A DNA stretch of 64,000 nt from Heliocybe sulcata (lineage: Eukaryota > Basidiomycota > Agaricomycetes > Gloeophyllales > Gloeophyllaceae): contig ML213534.1 in NCBI GenBank assembly GCA_004369045.1, positions 42,157 to 106,156 of the forward strand, given 5' to 3'. Under the pieces are notes generated by a model. It did not search any database, was not told the DNA's origin, and saw only the letters and a list, made by a program, of their open reading frames with translations. Shown in pieces: positions 1 to 12,800 of the stretch. Within the stretch, counting starts at the first letter, position 1; each line of letters starts with the position of its first letter. The translations under genes were made by a program, and so were the position numbers.

Positions 1-176
1 AGCATACAAACTGGTACAAAACCTCTGCGAGATTGTACAAACCTGATATAAACAACCCAGTATACCATACAAATCCAGTATAAATCTACTGCAAACCCCC
101 TACATCAACAGTATAATCTGCCCTCCACCATATATACATCCTATATAAATCTACCTCAACCATATATAAATGTATC
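1..176. other. AT-rich non-coding flank
   Basis: No gene is visible. The stretch is AT-rich, with loosely repeated words such as TATAAATCTAC and ATACAAA, and ends at the LTR that starts at 177. It may be older decayed repeat or intergenic DNA. Confidence 0.5.
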
Positions 177-442
177 TGTAAGGGCTACCTTAACAACCAG
201 TGAGCTGGCAAGGCTGCACGTTGTTGAAGGGAGTTCCAAAGCAAATATATACACTCATGAGCACTAGATACATCCACTACTAATATCTAAGGGCTCACAT
301 GCACGTTGTTGAAGGGAGTTCCAAAGAGGAACAGGTTAAGGAACCCTTCAACAAGTGCAAAACAGAAAGTGGCCGCACCGCGTGACACGTGACGTCACGT
401 CACGGTGGCTGAAGCGAAGGTGGCTGAAGGGGAGCCCTTACA
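177..442 (-). repeat. LTR of chromovirus family A (3' LTR of copy A2)
   Basis: This 266-bp repeat begins TGTAAGGGCT and ends GCCCTTACA, giving TG..CA ends and a short inverted repeat. The same unit occurs at 22193-22458, at 37977-38242, and split at 40953-42570. Read on the minus strand it directly follows a purine run (about 443-456) that fits a polypurine tract, so it is the 3' LTR of the minus-strand copy to its right. It carries a 14-bp palindrome with a CRE core (387-400) and two copies of a word of about 26 bp (about 217-242 and 303-328). Confidence 0.9.
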
Positions 443-3400
443 TCACCCCCCCTTCTAGGTTGCGGCGACCACAACGCGAAAAGAAGAAAGGAAAATAAGA
501 AAGAGAAGAAGTATTTACAGAGATCGTTTGAAAAGAAATAAAAGGAAGGAGTATTAAAATGACCGTAGAAAAGAATAAATTAAACCACACCATTTATCCC
601 CACATCTCCACCATCCATCGGCTGTCTAACCATCGCCCGCGAGAGTGCTGCAAAGGCAACTGCATTGACTCGTCTTGGAGCAGAAGGGTGTTGCTGATGG
701 AACTTGGCAACTTCCTTCGGCGCGTGCTCCAAGAATTCCGCCGGCTCCCAGGTGTTCTCCTCAGGCCCATACCCCTTCCATTTGACGAGGTATTGAAGCT
801 TGCGATAGTGGAAACGGCTATCGACAACCTTCTCCACCTCATGCTCGACCTGGTTGTCCACCACCACAGGATCAGGTGGAGGTGGGCGAAGGCAGCCAGA
901 GATCGGGTCGGGTAGAGCCTGGTCGAGCTTGACCACTGGGAACACAGGATGAAGCCGCTTCATAGAGGGCGGCAGCTTTAACCGGTACGCGTTGCGTCCA
1001 ACTTCCTTCTCCACAACATAGGGTCCCCACCACTTATGTCCGAGCTTCCGCGAGGGGCGAGTCGTCCGGATGTCAGACGAGTCAAGCCAGACCTTGTCTC
1101 CAGGGTGGTAAGTAGGCGCAGGAGTACGGCGTTGGTTGTAGTACCACGTATACTCCTCCTTCGCCTTCTCAATCGCAGCCCTGGCCTCAGTCAAGCCAGC
1201 ATCCATACGTGCCTTAAAGTCGTTGACTGACTCCAAGGATGATGGTTGCTGGTGAGGCTCAAAGCCCATGCGCGGATGTCGCCCAGTATCAACCATGAAG
1301 GGCGTCTGCTGCGTGGAAACATGGAGGTGGTTGTTGTATGCAAACTCACCCATAGGCAGCAGCTGGTCCCAGTCATCCTGATGCTCACTCACGAAGAGCC
1401 AAAGGAAGCCCTCTAACTCCTGGTTCACCCGCTCCGTCTGACCATCGCTCTGAGGGTGATAAGCCGTAGAGTTGCTGATCTTGATCCCCAGAAGGCGATA
1501 CAGCTCGCGCGTGAAGTCCGCGACGAACTGTGGACCACGATCGGACAGGACATCAGAAGGGAGTCCATGGTGCTTCCAAACCTCGCACAAGAATAGGCGC
1601 GCAGATCCTTCAGCGTCGAGAGTCATGTGGGTCGGGATGAAGTGGGCGCGCTTGGAGAGGAGGTCAACGACCACCATCACCGCATCGTAGCCATGCGCTT
1701 CAGGCAGCTCGACGATGAAGTCAACGCTAACCTTACTCCAGCGCTCCAGCGGAGTCTCTGTAGGAACCAACTCGCCAACAGGTGGGCGGCGTCGCACCTT
1801 GGTGCGCAGGCAGAGGTCGCAATGTCTCGTATATTCCCCAATAAAACGAGACATCTGTGGCCACCAGTAGTTCCGAGACACTAGCTCCAGTGTCTTGAAA
1901 CGTCCTGGGTGCCCAGCAATCACCGAGTCATGGTGTTGCTCAACGATCCGGCAGCGCAGGTCATGCACCGGAGGGACATAGATCCGACCACGGAAATAGA
2001 GAAGCCCCTGCCTCTCATCCCACTCGCAACTACGCACTGAACGTTCGCCAGACTTACGCAGCTCGAGAACAGCCTTCGCGATAGGTTCCTCCAGCTCGTC
2101 GTGCCTGACTGCAAACCGGATGTCGCGGAGGACCTCGGACTCAGCACCCACTGTGGTGAGACCAGAGAGAGCAGCAATGACAAAGGACTCCGGCTTCAGA
2201 ACAATGACGTTGTCATTGTCTGCAGCCCCATCGCCATGGTCTGGATGCCGAGAGAGTGCATCGGGCTTGCCCATGGAAGCGCCTGGTCGGTGGTGGAGGG
2301 AGTAGTCGAACCTGGCGAGGAAAAGCGCCCATCGTGCTTGACGACGGTTGACTTTCTGAGCGCTCTTGAAGTACTCCAGGTTCTTGTGGTCTGTCCAGAT
2401 CTCGACAGGGTGCTTGGCGCCTTCGAGGAAATGTCACCATTCCTCAAGGACGCGTACGATCGCCAGCAGCTCCTTGTCGTAGATCTCGTAGTTCCGCTCC
2501 ACAGCACTAAGGCTCTTGGAGTAGAAGGCCACAGGATGCCACTTGCCATCTTCCTCCGACTTCTGCTCGAGCACGCCACCAGTCGCGAAGTCCGAGCTGT
2601 CAGCCAAGACACGGAAAGGACGATTATCATCAGGGAGGGCGAGAACGGGAGCGGAGGTGATCAGCTTCTTCAAGAGGTCGAAGGAAGCTTGCTCTGTCTC
2701 GCCCCAGGAGAACTTCACAGCCGCACGCGTAAGGTCAAAGAGAGGGCGCGCATGCTTCGAGAAGTCCTTGATGAATCGGCGATAGAAGTTGATGAACCCC
2801 AGGAATGAGGACACCTCCTTCTTGTCCTTGGGCGTCGGCCAATCCGTCACTCCCGCAACCTTGACTGGATCCATCTTCACACAGTTGGGAGAGATGATCA
2901 CGCCCAGGTACTCAACCTCCGTCTTCTCAAACTCGCACTTGTCCGCGCGCAGGTAGAGCTTGTTCTGACGCAACCGATCCAGCACGATGCGAGTGATCCG
3001 ACGATGCTCTTCGACGTCCTTGGTGAAGATGAGGATGTCGTCGAGATAGATGCAGACCGAGCCTTCCATAATGAGGTCATGGAAGATGTTGTTCATCATC
3101 GTCTGGAATGTTGCCAGGCTGTTGGTCAGACCAAAGTACATGACAAGGGGTTCAAAGAGACCGCGGTTGGTACGGAAAGCTGCCTTCCACTCATCGCCGT
3201 CCTTGATCCGGACGTTGTTGAAGCCCCAGCGAATGTCGAGCTTGGTGAAGTACTTTGCACCTCGCAGGCGGTTGATGAGGTCACCAATGAGAGGGAGAGG
3301 GTATCGGTTCTTCACCGTCATGGTGTTCAGCTTGCGGTAGTCCTGGACGAAGCAAAGGCCACCATCCTTCTTCTTAACGAAGAAGACGGGGGAGGCAATG

Positions 3401-3641
3401 GGAGACTTGGAAGGTCGGATACGTCCCGTCGCGAGGTTCTCTTCCAAGAATTCGTTGAGTGCAACTTGTTCGACTGGAGAGAGTGGGTAGACCTTGGACT
3501 TGAACAGCTCCGCGTCCAGGGTGAGCTCAATTGCATGGTCCCAGCGCTTGCGACCTGGCAGGGTGTCGAAGGACTCCTTCTCGAAGACATCCCGAAACTC
3601 GAAGAACCGCTCGGGGAGGCCATCTGAGGGATCGCAGACGG
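177..3641 (-). mobile_element. Ty3/Gypsy chromovirus family A, truncated copy A2
   Basis: The minus strand encodes, in order, reverse transcriptase, RNase H, integrase with an HHCC zinc-binding part and DDE core, and a C-terminal chromodomain (about 690-810, with LVKWKGYG and NTWEPAEF). It ends in a polypurine tract and a 3' LTR (177-442). The left part of the element (5' LTR, gag, protease) is absent: the copy stops at 3641, where a B-family LTR begins. It is closely related to element A at 22193-42570. It is a fossil, with one large truncation and about one or two interruptions of the remaining reading frame. Confidence 0.9.
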
Positions 3642-4751
3642 TGAAAGGCATGAACACATGACGAAACCCGCACAGACCTAAAGGGGAACAACAACCACAA
3701 AGCATAGCACCAATCCCTTGGTGCTAGATGGCTGCGAGGTCCGGGGCGACGAAGGGTATAGTAAATGTTCGGAGGGAGTCAATGGTAGGGATAGGGCCGA
3801 GACCGCCAACCACAGTGCGACGTATACTCTAACAAAAAATGCGATCAAAGCTAAAAATAGAATGCGATCAAAATGCGACGGCGCACGACGTCACGCGCTC
3901 TAGAAGCGGAATACACGCGCTAACTAAAAATAGATGTAGACGCTAAAAATAGAACAACACGAAAACGGGAAACTCTGGTGTCTGGTGGGACACAGACAGC
4001 AGCAGCGACGGAAATCGGGAACAACAGCGCAGCGACGAGAGACAGCAGATGGAGATGCAGAGAGATAAGAGATGCAGAGTTGAGATGGGAACAGTAGAAT
4101 TGCGCAGGGAGGTAGCAACCTAACCTAACCTAAGGCCGAAGCTAACCTGGGGTACAGTCTCGGGAAGTCCGACTTAAGTATACTACAGAGAAAATCAAAT
4201 AAACCGAGTACCATATGCTAACAAACTGAAACTACTCCTGAAAATGATCCATCACAAACCTCAGACAAGGGGGAACAATCTCCGTACACTACAGTGACCA
4301 TGTGCAAAGGTGGGCGCATACCAAAAGGAGCGTGGGAACGCGCACAGCGCCGCATCAAAAAGCGCTGATGGGCCGTGTGGAGGCCGCGCCGGTGCCCGCA
4401 AGGCACGCACAGCCTCGGAATTGACTCGAAACTTGATGGACAGCACATGCGAAGGCACCGCCGAGGCCGCGCAGCACCGCCGTGCAACACCGCCGCTGTC
4501 GGGAGGGTATTGCCACACCGCCGTGATGGCTGGGATGAGCACGCGCGCTTACGTAATGCAGCGGAGCGGTTGTCGAAGGAGATCGGAGAGTCGTCGGGAA
4601 TTGCCGGAAATAGTGAAAAGTCCATGGAAACTCGAGTTTTGCTCGTAGCGCGACGCCGCGGATACGCTCACTCTCGCACAGAGCGTGGGAATCTGCGCAA
4701 ATAGCCTAAAAAATGCGTTTTCGGAGACCAGAACCACGTAGAGGCGTATCA
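3642..4751 (-). repeat. B-family solo LTR, diverged copy
   Basis: Read on the minus strand this runs from TGATACGCCTC to the TTTCA end. It shares its start (exact words such as AAAACGCATTTT) and its last 150 bp or so with the solo LTRs at 11538, 26471 and 41000, while much of the middle is diverged. The family hairpin is at 3705-3726 (TAGCACCAA / TTGGTGCTA). At about 1.1 kb it is shorter than the 1347-bp intact solo copy. The flanks do not form a clean direct duplication, so rearrangement after insertion is likely. A2 is cut off at its left edge. Confidence 0.75.
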
Positions 4752-5080
4752 CCGTGTGTCGTAAAAACCGTTCACCGTCATCGTCATTGAGTTTAGGAAG
4801 TCGCTGTCGCTAGCGCTGTCGGCGCCGCTGTCGCTTCGCCGCTTTAGCGACACTAGTTCGTTAGCACCGGCCATACAAACGCTGCGTGCTATGATTCTCG
4901 TATCAACGGCCCCTCCCCACAGCACGTCTTACATCTTCTTGTTCCCCTCGAACTAACCAATACCCTTCGATTCCCCGGACCTCGCAGCCGCGTACCACCA
5001 AGGGTTTGGTGGTATTTGTGTGGTTGTTTGTCCTTTCTAGGTCTTCGTTTCGGGTTTCGTCGAGTGTCAGTGTCTCATCA
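4752..5080 (+). repeat. B-family LTR fragment (3' end)
   Basis: These 329 bp match, in opposite orientation, the first 340 bp or so of the LTR at 24441-25819, so they are the 3' end of a B LTR. They include the conserved TACCCTTCGATTCC block and the hairpin TACCACCAA / TTGGTGGTA at 4993-5014, and end in CTCATCA at 5080. The fragment abuts the oppositely oriented LTR at 3642-4751 directly, which suggests LTR-LTR recombination or insertion of one LTR into another. Confidence 0.75.
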
Positions 5081-5630
5081 CCGCAACTGCTCCCACGTTC
5101 GATTTCTTGCACAGTCTATCATTATCGACACTCGTCGTTATCGACACTCAGGTTGATCCCCTGCAGCTCGCTTTCTTTTCAATATGCCTGCCAGCTCCCC
5201 CTCCTCCTCGTGCAACTGTCTCCGTGTCCTAGCAACTCCGTCTCCTCGCACAACGTCAACCGAATGACACAAGGGACGTGCAGAAGAGGGTGATCCGAGA
5301 CTGTTCAGGAAGCACTCGGACGACCAAGGTTCGTCGGCAGTGCATTCACGACTCTGTAAACTCAAACTCCATCCACTTAGTTACTCCAAAGCATCACAAT
5401 TATAAGCTGTCCTCCACTCGGTCACAAGAAGCGTTACGAAAAGCGGAGAGAAAGAATTCGACCGATGTGAGTATCTCTATTATCTGCCTTTCCCTTGCGC
5501 TTATCGGTTGGGCAGCCCCATACGCCAACGACGCCCTCCCGCCCTCAAATTACTGTACCACACCCACCTGAGCCCGACCCGTCCTCCTCCGTGTCACCCA
5601 CTGACCTCCCATACGCAACGGAAATCCAGC
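5081..5630. other. Non-coding, possible leader of the RhoGAP relic
   Basis: No convincing coding sequence is seen. The DNA is C/T-rich in places, as fungal 5' leaders often are, and leads into the relic that starts near 5631. Confidence 0.4.
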
Positions 5631-6584
5631 ATGTCCGCCAGTATCACTTCTCTCGGGCACCCGAGCGGTGCCTCTTCCTCGTCTCTCCAACTCCGATATT
5701 ACGATACCTGCGACCACCCTCTCTCCACCGCCGCTCACGACTTCTCCGCCTGTCGCGCAGCAACTAGACGCTCACGCACCCCCCACTCGTGGCCCTGGTC
5801 TTCCATGAGAATCCCAAATTTCCCTCCCAGATGAGGCACGGCGCTACATTGCCAGCACGGCCACGCCTGTCTCGAGTCCGCAAGTCGGTGCCTTCACGAA
5901 CTACGACGTACGCTCCGAGTCGCTGGCGTCGCTCGCTCCGGAATCCGTCACCGCGTCCCGGGACCCTTCTCCAGCTTGTCCAATGGCCACGGCATACCAT
6001 TGATGGTGAGAGAAGACGAAGAGTTCCTCGACATGGGTGATGAGGAGAGCGCCAGCGCCAGCGATGTTGCTCTGGGCCCGGAATCCGAGCCCCTCATGGA
6101 GAAGACGCCCACGGCGCCCACGCACAAAGCCCGTGCGCCCCCGCCGGCTATGGAAGACTTTCCCCTCCCGCCCTCCTCGCACCCTGACGCGCTCACCCCC
6201 GATAGTACCTCCACCTCCTACCAATCCCACACCCTCTCGCTCTCCAACCCCGGCTCGCTACACGTCCCCGGCGCAATGGTCCGCGCGCTGCCCCTTCTCC
6301 CGCACGACCTCCCCTACACGCGTGTGCGCGTCAGCCACTCGAGCATCAAGCCCAATGAGCGGGGAAAGGAGGTGCTGTTGTTCGTGATCAGCGTGGAGCC
6401 GGGGCGAGGGAAGGAGCCGTGGAAGGTGGAGAAGCTGTTTAGTGATGTGTTGGTGTCAGATGAGAGAGTGCGGGCGGGAGTGGGGAAGGGGGTGATGATG
6501 AAGATTGCAAGTTTGCCAGATGGGAAGCTGGGGCGGGATCGGGTGCCTGTGGGTTCGGAAGTTAAGGTACTTCATATCGAATAG
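5631..6584 (+). pseudogene. Relic of a Bem3-like RhoGAP (Ser/Pro-rich part and start of PX domain)
   Basis: The best-conserved part (about 6320-6560) reads RVRVSHSSIKPNERGKEVLL, then GKEPWKVEKLFSDVL and KIASLPDGKLGRDR. From memory this matches the PX domain of fungal Bem3-type Rho GTPase-activating proteins, which bind phosphoinositides and act at growth sites. Upstream, from an ATG at 5631, the translation is Ser/Thr/Pro-rich and includes an acidic piece (REDEEFLDMGDEES). The reading frame changes near 5970 without an obvious intron. The sequence stops just past mid-PX, so the rest of PX, the PH domain and the RhoGAP domain are all missing. Either it is a dead 5' fragment or the remainder was removed by rearrangement. 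The direction is the same as FKS, and the gap to the FKS start is about 225 bp. Confidence 0.6.
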
Positions 6585-6809
6585 CCCTGGGTTGGAGTAC
6601 TACGAGAGCATACGTCCTCTTCTTCCTACATGACTCACAAAATTCCTGCTGACTTTGTGTGCAGTGAGGAGGCGCACACCTCGGCTCGATCACCTCCGCT
6701 GCCATCACATGGAGTGGAGCAAGCATGGCTTTTCTCAGGCCGTGCTCCTCCAACGTTCTCGCACACGTCGCGCTACACGACGCCCACCACCCCCTGCTCA
6801 TCGCCGACC

Positions 6810-9800
6810 ATGGCGACGCCCAGGAACCCCGACAACATCTACCCTGGTTCTTCCCCGCCTTCCGACCCTCATGACCCCTTCGCCTCCGCCAACCAGAGGT
6901 ACTACGACAACGACTCTGACCAGGCGGACCCTTATCGTCGAAGAGATACCTATGCTTCGGACAGCAGCGATGCTGCCCTCAACGACGACGACAGATATTA
7001 TGACCAGGGCGGGAACTATGGGCACTACGGTAAGTGACACGTTCCAGACGGGATAGCCTCGCTGGCGCCGAAACACGCCCTGATATATATCATTCCTGTA
7101 GGTAACCCTGATACTGACTCCGACGTGGACGTGTATGGGCAGAAGTACGCTCCTTCTGCAGAGTCCCTAGGCCCGGCGTGCATGGAGTCATCCACTCCGA
7201 CATTCGTTGATTACGGAGGCCCTCCGGGCGCTAGAGAGCAATACCCTGCGTGGACGGCAGAACGCAATATTCCCCTCTCGAAGGAGGAGATTGAGGACAT
7301 CTTCCTCGACCTCACACAGAAATTTGGCTTCCAGCGAGACTCCATGAGAAACATGGTGTGTAGCATGCGATCCTACGCGCTCTCGCTTCGCGGCATTCTA
7401 ACGCCCTATTGTCGAATTTAGTTCGATTTTGTGATGCAGCTGCTCGACAGTCGCGCGTCGCGCATGTCGCCGGACCAGGCATTACTAACGCTACACGCCG
7501 ACTACATCGGCGGACAACACGCTAACTACCGAAAGTGGTACTTCGCCGCGCAGCTCGACCTCGATGACGCCGTCGGGCAGACGCAGAACCCTGGCCTGCA
7601 GCGACTCAAGTCGACGAAGCGCTGGGGCGGAAGGGGTGCGGAGAAGTCGTTGAGTTCTGCAATGGAGCGGTGGCGTCAAGCTATGGACAACATGAGCCAG
7701 TATGATCACCTGCGGCAAATCACATTGTTCCTCCTGTGTTGGGGCGAGGCGGCGCAAGTGCGGTTCATACCGGAGTGTTTGTGCTTCATCTTCAAATGCG
7801 CGGATGACTATTACCAGTTGCCGGAGTGCCAAAACCGGCTACCCCGTGCCCGAGGGCTTGTACTTGCGTGCTGTGGTGAAGCCGCTATATCGGTTTATCC
7901 GGGACCAGGGCTACGAGGTGGTTGATGGCAAGTTCGTGCGGAGGGAACGGGACCACGACCAGATTATTGGATACGACAATGTGAACCAGCTTTTCTGGTA
8001 CCCTGAAGGTATAGCGAGGATTGTCCTCGCCGACAAGGTATGTTGCTCAGTACTCATACTTCCTGGTAAGCCTGATTGTTCCCTACCAGACCCGCCTAGT
8101 CGACGTCGCGCCGGCACAACGCTTCATGAAGTTCGACCGCATCGAATGGAACCGCGTCTTCTTCAAGACCTACTATGACAAGCGGTCGTTTGGTCATCTT
8201 CTGGTCAACCTCAACCGTATATGGGTAACCCACATTTCCATATACTGGTTCTACACGGCGTATAACTCTCCAACGGTGTACGGCGGTGACACCTCCGCCG
8301 CCATCACATGGTCCGCCACCACACTCGGCGGCGCTGTTGCCACGGCTAGCATGATCCTTGCCACAATTGCGGAGTTCTCGTACATTCCGACCACCTGGAA
8401 CAACACATCTCACCTTACGCGCCGGTTAATCTTCCTGTTCATCACCCTCGGTCTCACTGCTGGCCCTACGTTCTACGTCGCGATCGCTGTCGGCAACGGG
8501 AGCGGCGGGTCATTGCCGCTCATCCTCGGTATTGTCCAGTTCATCTCCGTGGTCACGACGGTCCTCTTCGCTATCATGCCCTCCGGTCGAATGTTTGGCG
8601 ATCGTGTCGCGGGCAAGTCGAGGAAGTACCTCGCGAGCCAGACGTTCACGGCGGGTTACCCCGATCTGCATTTCCAGGCGCGCCTTAGCTCGGTTCTCCC
8701 TTGGGTGCTGATCTTTGGATGCAAGCTTACGGAGTCGTACTTCTTCTTGACGGCGTGTTTCGGAGAGTCCATCTGTGTCATGGCGGGTATGAAGATTCAA
8801 GGCTGTAATGACCGCTACTTCGGCAATGGGCTGTGTCGCAACCAGGCTGCGTTCATGCTCACGATCATGTACATCATGGACCTCGTCTTGTTCTTCCTCG
8901 ACACTTTCCTTTGGTACATTATCTGGTATACGGTGATCTCGATCGCCAGGAGTTTCATTCTCGGTCTGAGTATCTGGACACCGTGGAAGGATATCTATAC
9001 CTGCTTGCCGAAGAGGATCTATGCCAAGCTTTTGGCTACTGCGGATATGGAGGTCAAATACAAGCCCAAGGTGAGTTCCGTCTCCACTTACGACCGGTCC
9101 TGATTACTCATGCATCGTTCAGGTCTTGGTCTCGCAAATCTGGAACGCCATCATCATCTCGATGTACCGCGAGCACCTCCTGTCCATCGACCACGTCCAG
9201 AAGCTGCTATACCACCAGGTTGACCAGGGCAATGAGGGCCGTCGCAGCCTGCGCTCCCCAGCGTTCTTCCTCTCGCAGAGTGATAAGAATTTCAAGGGAG
9301 AGTTCTTCCCCCGCGGTAGCGAGGCGGAGCGGAGGATTTCGTTCTTCGCCCAATCCTTGACCACGGCGATCCCCGAGCCCGTCCCTGTGGATGCTATGCC
9401 CACCTTCACGGTGTTGACCCTGCACTACAGTGAGAAGGTGGGAATTTGTGCATGAGCGTGTTTATAATCGGTTCGCTGACTCCTGATTATTAGATTCTTC
9501 TGTCGTTGCGTGAGATCATCCGCGAAGAGGACCAGACGACCCGTGTTGCGCTCCTCGAGTATCTGAAGCAGCTGCACCCCGTCGAGTGGGATAACTTCAT
9601 CAAGGACACCAAGATCCTGGTGGAGGAGTCTCAGATGTTCAATGGGCCCAACTCCTTCGGCGCTGATGAGAAGGGCCAGTCGAAGACTGACGGCCTTCCA
9701 TTCTACTGTATTGGTTTCAAGAGTGTGGCGCCCGAATTTACGCTTCGGACGCGTATTTGGGCTTCGCTGCGTGCTCAGACGCTCTACCGCACGGTCTCCG

Positions 9801-12800
9801 GTATGATGAACTACTCCAAGGCTATCAAGCTACTGTACCGTGTCGAGAACCCGGAGGTTGTCCAACTCTTCGGCGGCAACACCGACAAGCTCCAGCGCGA
9901 GCTCGAACGTATGGCACGCCGCAAGTTCAAGTTTATCGTCTCAATGCAGCGCTACTCGAAGTTCAACAAGGAGGAGCAGGAGAATGCGGAGTTCTTGCTC
10001 CGTATGTACCCCGACCTCCAGATCGCATACCTCAACGAGGAACCTCCTCGCAAGGAAGGTGGTGATCCCCAAATCTTCTCTGCTCTCATTGATGGTCACT
10101 CCGAGTTTGTCCCCGAAACTGGTCGGCACCGTCCCAAGTTCCGCATCGAGCTCCCTGGTAACCCCATCTTGGGCGACAGTAAATCGGACAATCAGAACCA
10201 CGCCATCATCTTCTACTGCGGCGAGTATATGCAGCTCATCGACGCCAATCAGGATAACTATCTCGAGGAATGTCTGAAGATCAGGAACATCCTCGGCGAG
10301 TTTGAGGAGTACTCTGTCTCTACGCAGAGCCCGTACGCCACCTGGGGTCAGAAGGAGTTCAAGAACCCTCCTGTAGCCATTGTTGGTGCTCGCGAGTACA
10401 TCTTTTCCGAGAAGATTGGTATCCTTGGCGACATCGCTGCTGGCAAGGAGCAGACGTTCGGTACTCTCGCCGCTCGGTCTTTAGCTTGGATCGGCGGCAA
10501 GCTTCACTACGGTCACCCGGATTTCCTCAATGCGCTCTTCATGAATACGCGCGGCGGTGTCTCCAAGGTGCAGAAGGGTCTCCACCTGAACGAAGATATC
10601 TACGCTGGTATGAACGCTATCAGTCGTGGAGGGCTTATCAAGCACACGGAGTACTACCAGTGCGGTAAAGGACGTGATCTTGGTTTCGGCACGATCTTGA
10701 ACTTCCAGACGAAGATCGGCACTGGTATGGGGGAGCAGATGCTCTCTCGGGAGTATTATTATCTGGGCACCCCGCTTCCTATGGACCGCTTCCTCACCTT
10801 CTACTACGGCCATCCTGGTTTCCACATCAAGAACATGCTTGTTATCCTCTCGGTGCAGCTCTTCGTCGTTACCCGTGAGTGACAGGTCTCTATTGGGATG
10901 TACTTTAGCTGATGTTCTCTTGTAGTCGTGTTCTTGGGGACGTTGAACGCCGAACTCATGATCTGCCAATACACGTCAACCGGCGGATTGATTGGCGGTC
11001 AAGGAGGATGCTACAACCTCGTTCCGGTCTTCGGCTGGATCGAGCGCTGTATCATTGGTATCCTCTTGGTATTCATGATCAACTTCTTGCCACTATTCTT
11101 ACAAGGTACGTGTGTTCTCCGGTCCTTGCTCTGCTAAGCTGACGTGCTTTGCAGAGCTCGTCAAGCGTGGTACTGGTCGTGCGATCTTCCGTCTTGGCAA
11201 ACAGTTCTTATCCCTGGTGCCTGTCTTCGAAGTCTTCTCGACGCAGATCTACACCCACTCCATCTTGAGCAATTTGAACTTTGGTGGTGCTCGCTACATT
11301 GCGACCGGACGTGGCTTTGCTACTTCCAGGATCTCATTCAGCATCCTCTTGTTGCGTTTCGCTGGTCCCAGTATCTACCTTGGAATGCGCACCCTGCTCA
11401 TGCTGTTGTACGTGACCATGGCACTTTGGACCCCGTACTTGATCTACTTCTGGATCTCGATGCTGTCTCTCTGCGTCGCGCCGTTCTTGTTCAACCCGCA
11501 CCAATTTGCCTTCGCCGACTTTGTCATTGACTACCGGTAATACGCCCTACGTGTCTCTGAGCGCCGAAAACGCATTTTCACTACATTTGCACAGATTCCC
11601 ACGCTCTTGCGATAGTGAGCGTATCCGCGGCATCGCGCTACGAGCGATATTCAAGTTTCTATGGATGTTTCTGTTATTTCCTGGCTTTTCCCGAGCTCCG
11701 ACCTCGCCCGACAGCCTCTCCGAATCGTTCCATAGGCTGTCGCTGGCCTCTCGATATGCAGCGCTGCAGCGGCGCTTCGTCGCTGTCGGCATCGGCGCAA
11801 GCGGCACATCGTAGCGGCGCGGTGCAGCGATGCAGCGACGCTTCGGCAATGGCCGGCAGGCTTGTTCTAGGTCGTCTCAGTCAGTTCGAGTCATTTCCGA
11901 GAGTGTGTGTGCCTTGCCGGCACCGTCCGTCGTCCGGCCGCTCATCGGCATCGCTTTTGATGCGACGAGCGCACTTTCCCACGCTTGCGTCAGCCAGCGG
12001 CCGCCTCCGTATATGGACGCTGCAGCTCCTGGAGCTTGTTCCGAGGNNNNNNNNNNNNNNNNNNNNNNNNNNNNNNNNNNNNNNNNNNNNNNNNNNNNNN
12101 NNNNNNNNNNNNNNNNNNNNNNNNNNNNNNNNNNNNNNNNNNNNNNNNNNNNNNNNNNNNNNNNNNNNNNNNNNNNNNNNNNNNNNNNNNNNNNNNNNNN
12201 NNNNNNNNNNNNNNNNNNNNNNNNNNNNNNNNNNNNNNNNNNNNNNNNNNNNNNNNNNNNNNNNNNNNNNNNNNNNNNNNNNNNNNNNNNNNNNNNNNNN
12301 NNNNNNNNNNNNNNNNNNNNNNNNNNNNNNNNNNNNNNNNNNNNNNNNNNNNNNNNNNNNNNNNNNNNNNNNNNNNNNNNNNNNNNNNNNNNNNNNNNNN
12401 NNNNNNNNNNNNNNNNNNNNNNNNNNNNNNNNNNNNNNNNNNNNNNNNNNNNNNNNNNNNNNNNNNNNNNNNNNNNNNNNNNNNNNNNNNNNNNNNNNNN
12501 NNNNNNNNNNNNNNNNNNNNNNNNNNNNNNNNNNNNNNNNNNNNNNNNNNNNNNNNNNNNNNNNNNNNNNNNNNNNNNNNNNNNNNNNNNNNNNNNNNNN
12601 NNNNNNNNNNNNNNNNNNNNNNNNNNNNNNNNNNNNNNNNNNNNNNNNNNNNNNNNNNNNNNNNNNNNNNNNNNNNNNNNNNNNNNNNNNNNNNNNNNNN
12701 NNNNNNNNNNNNNNNNNNNNNNNNNNNNNNNNNNNNNNNNNNNNNNNNNNNNNNNNNNNNNNNNNNNNNNNNNNNNNNNNNNNNNNNNNNNNNNNNNNNN

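Noticed and set aside
4119-4133. CCTAACCTAACCTAA, a telomere-like word
   Set aside because: Only two and a half units inside a B-family LTR; basidiomycete telomeres are usually TTAGGG and much longer.
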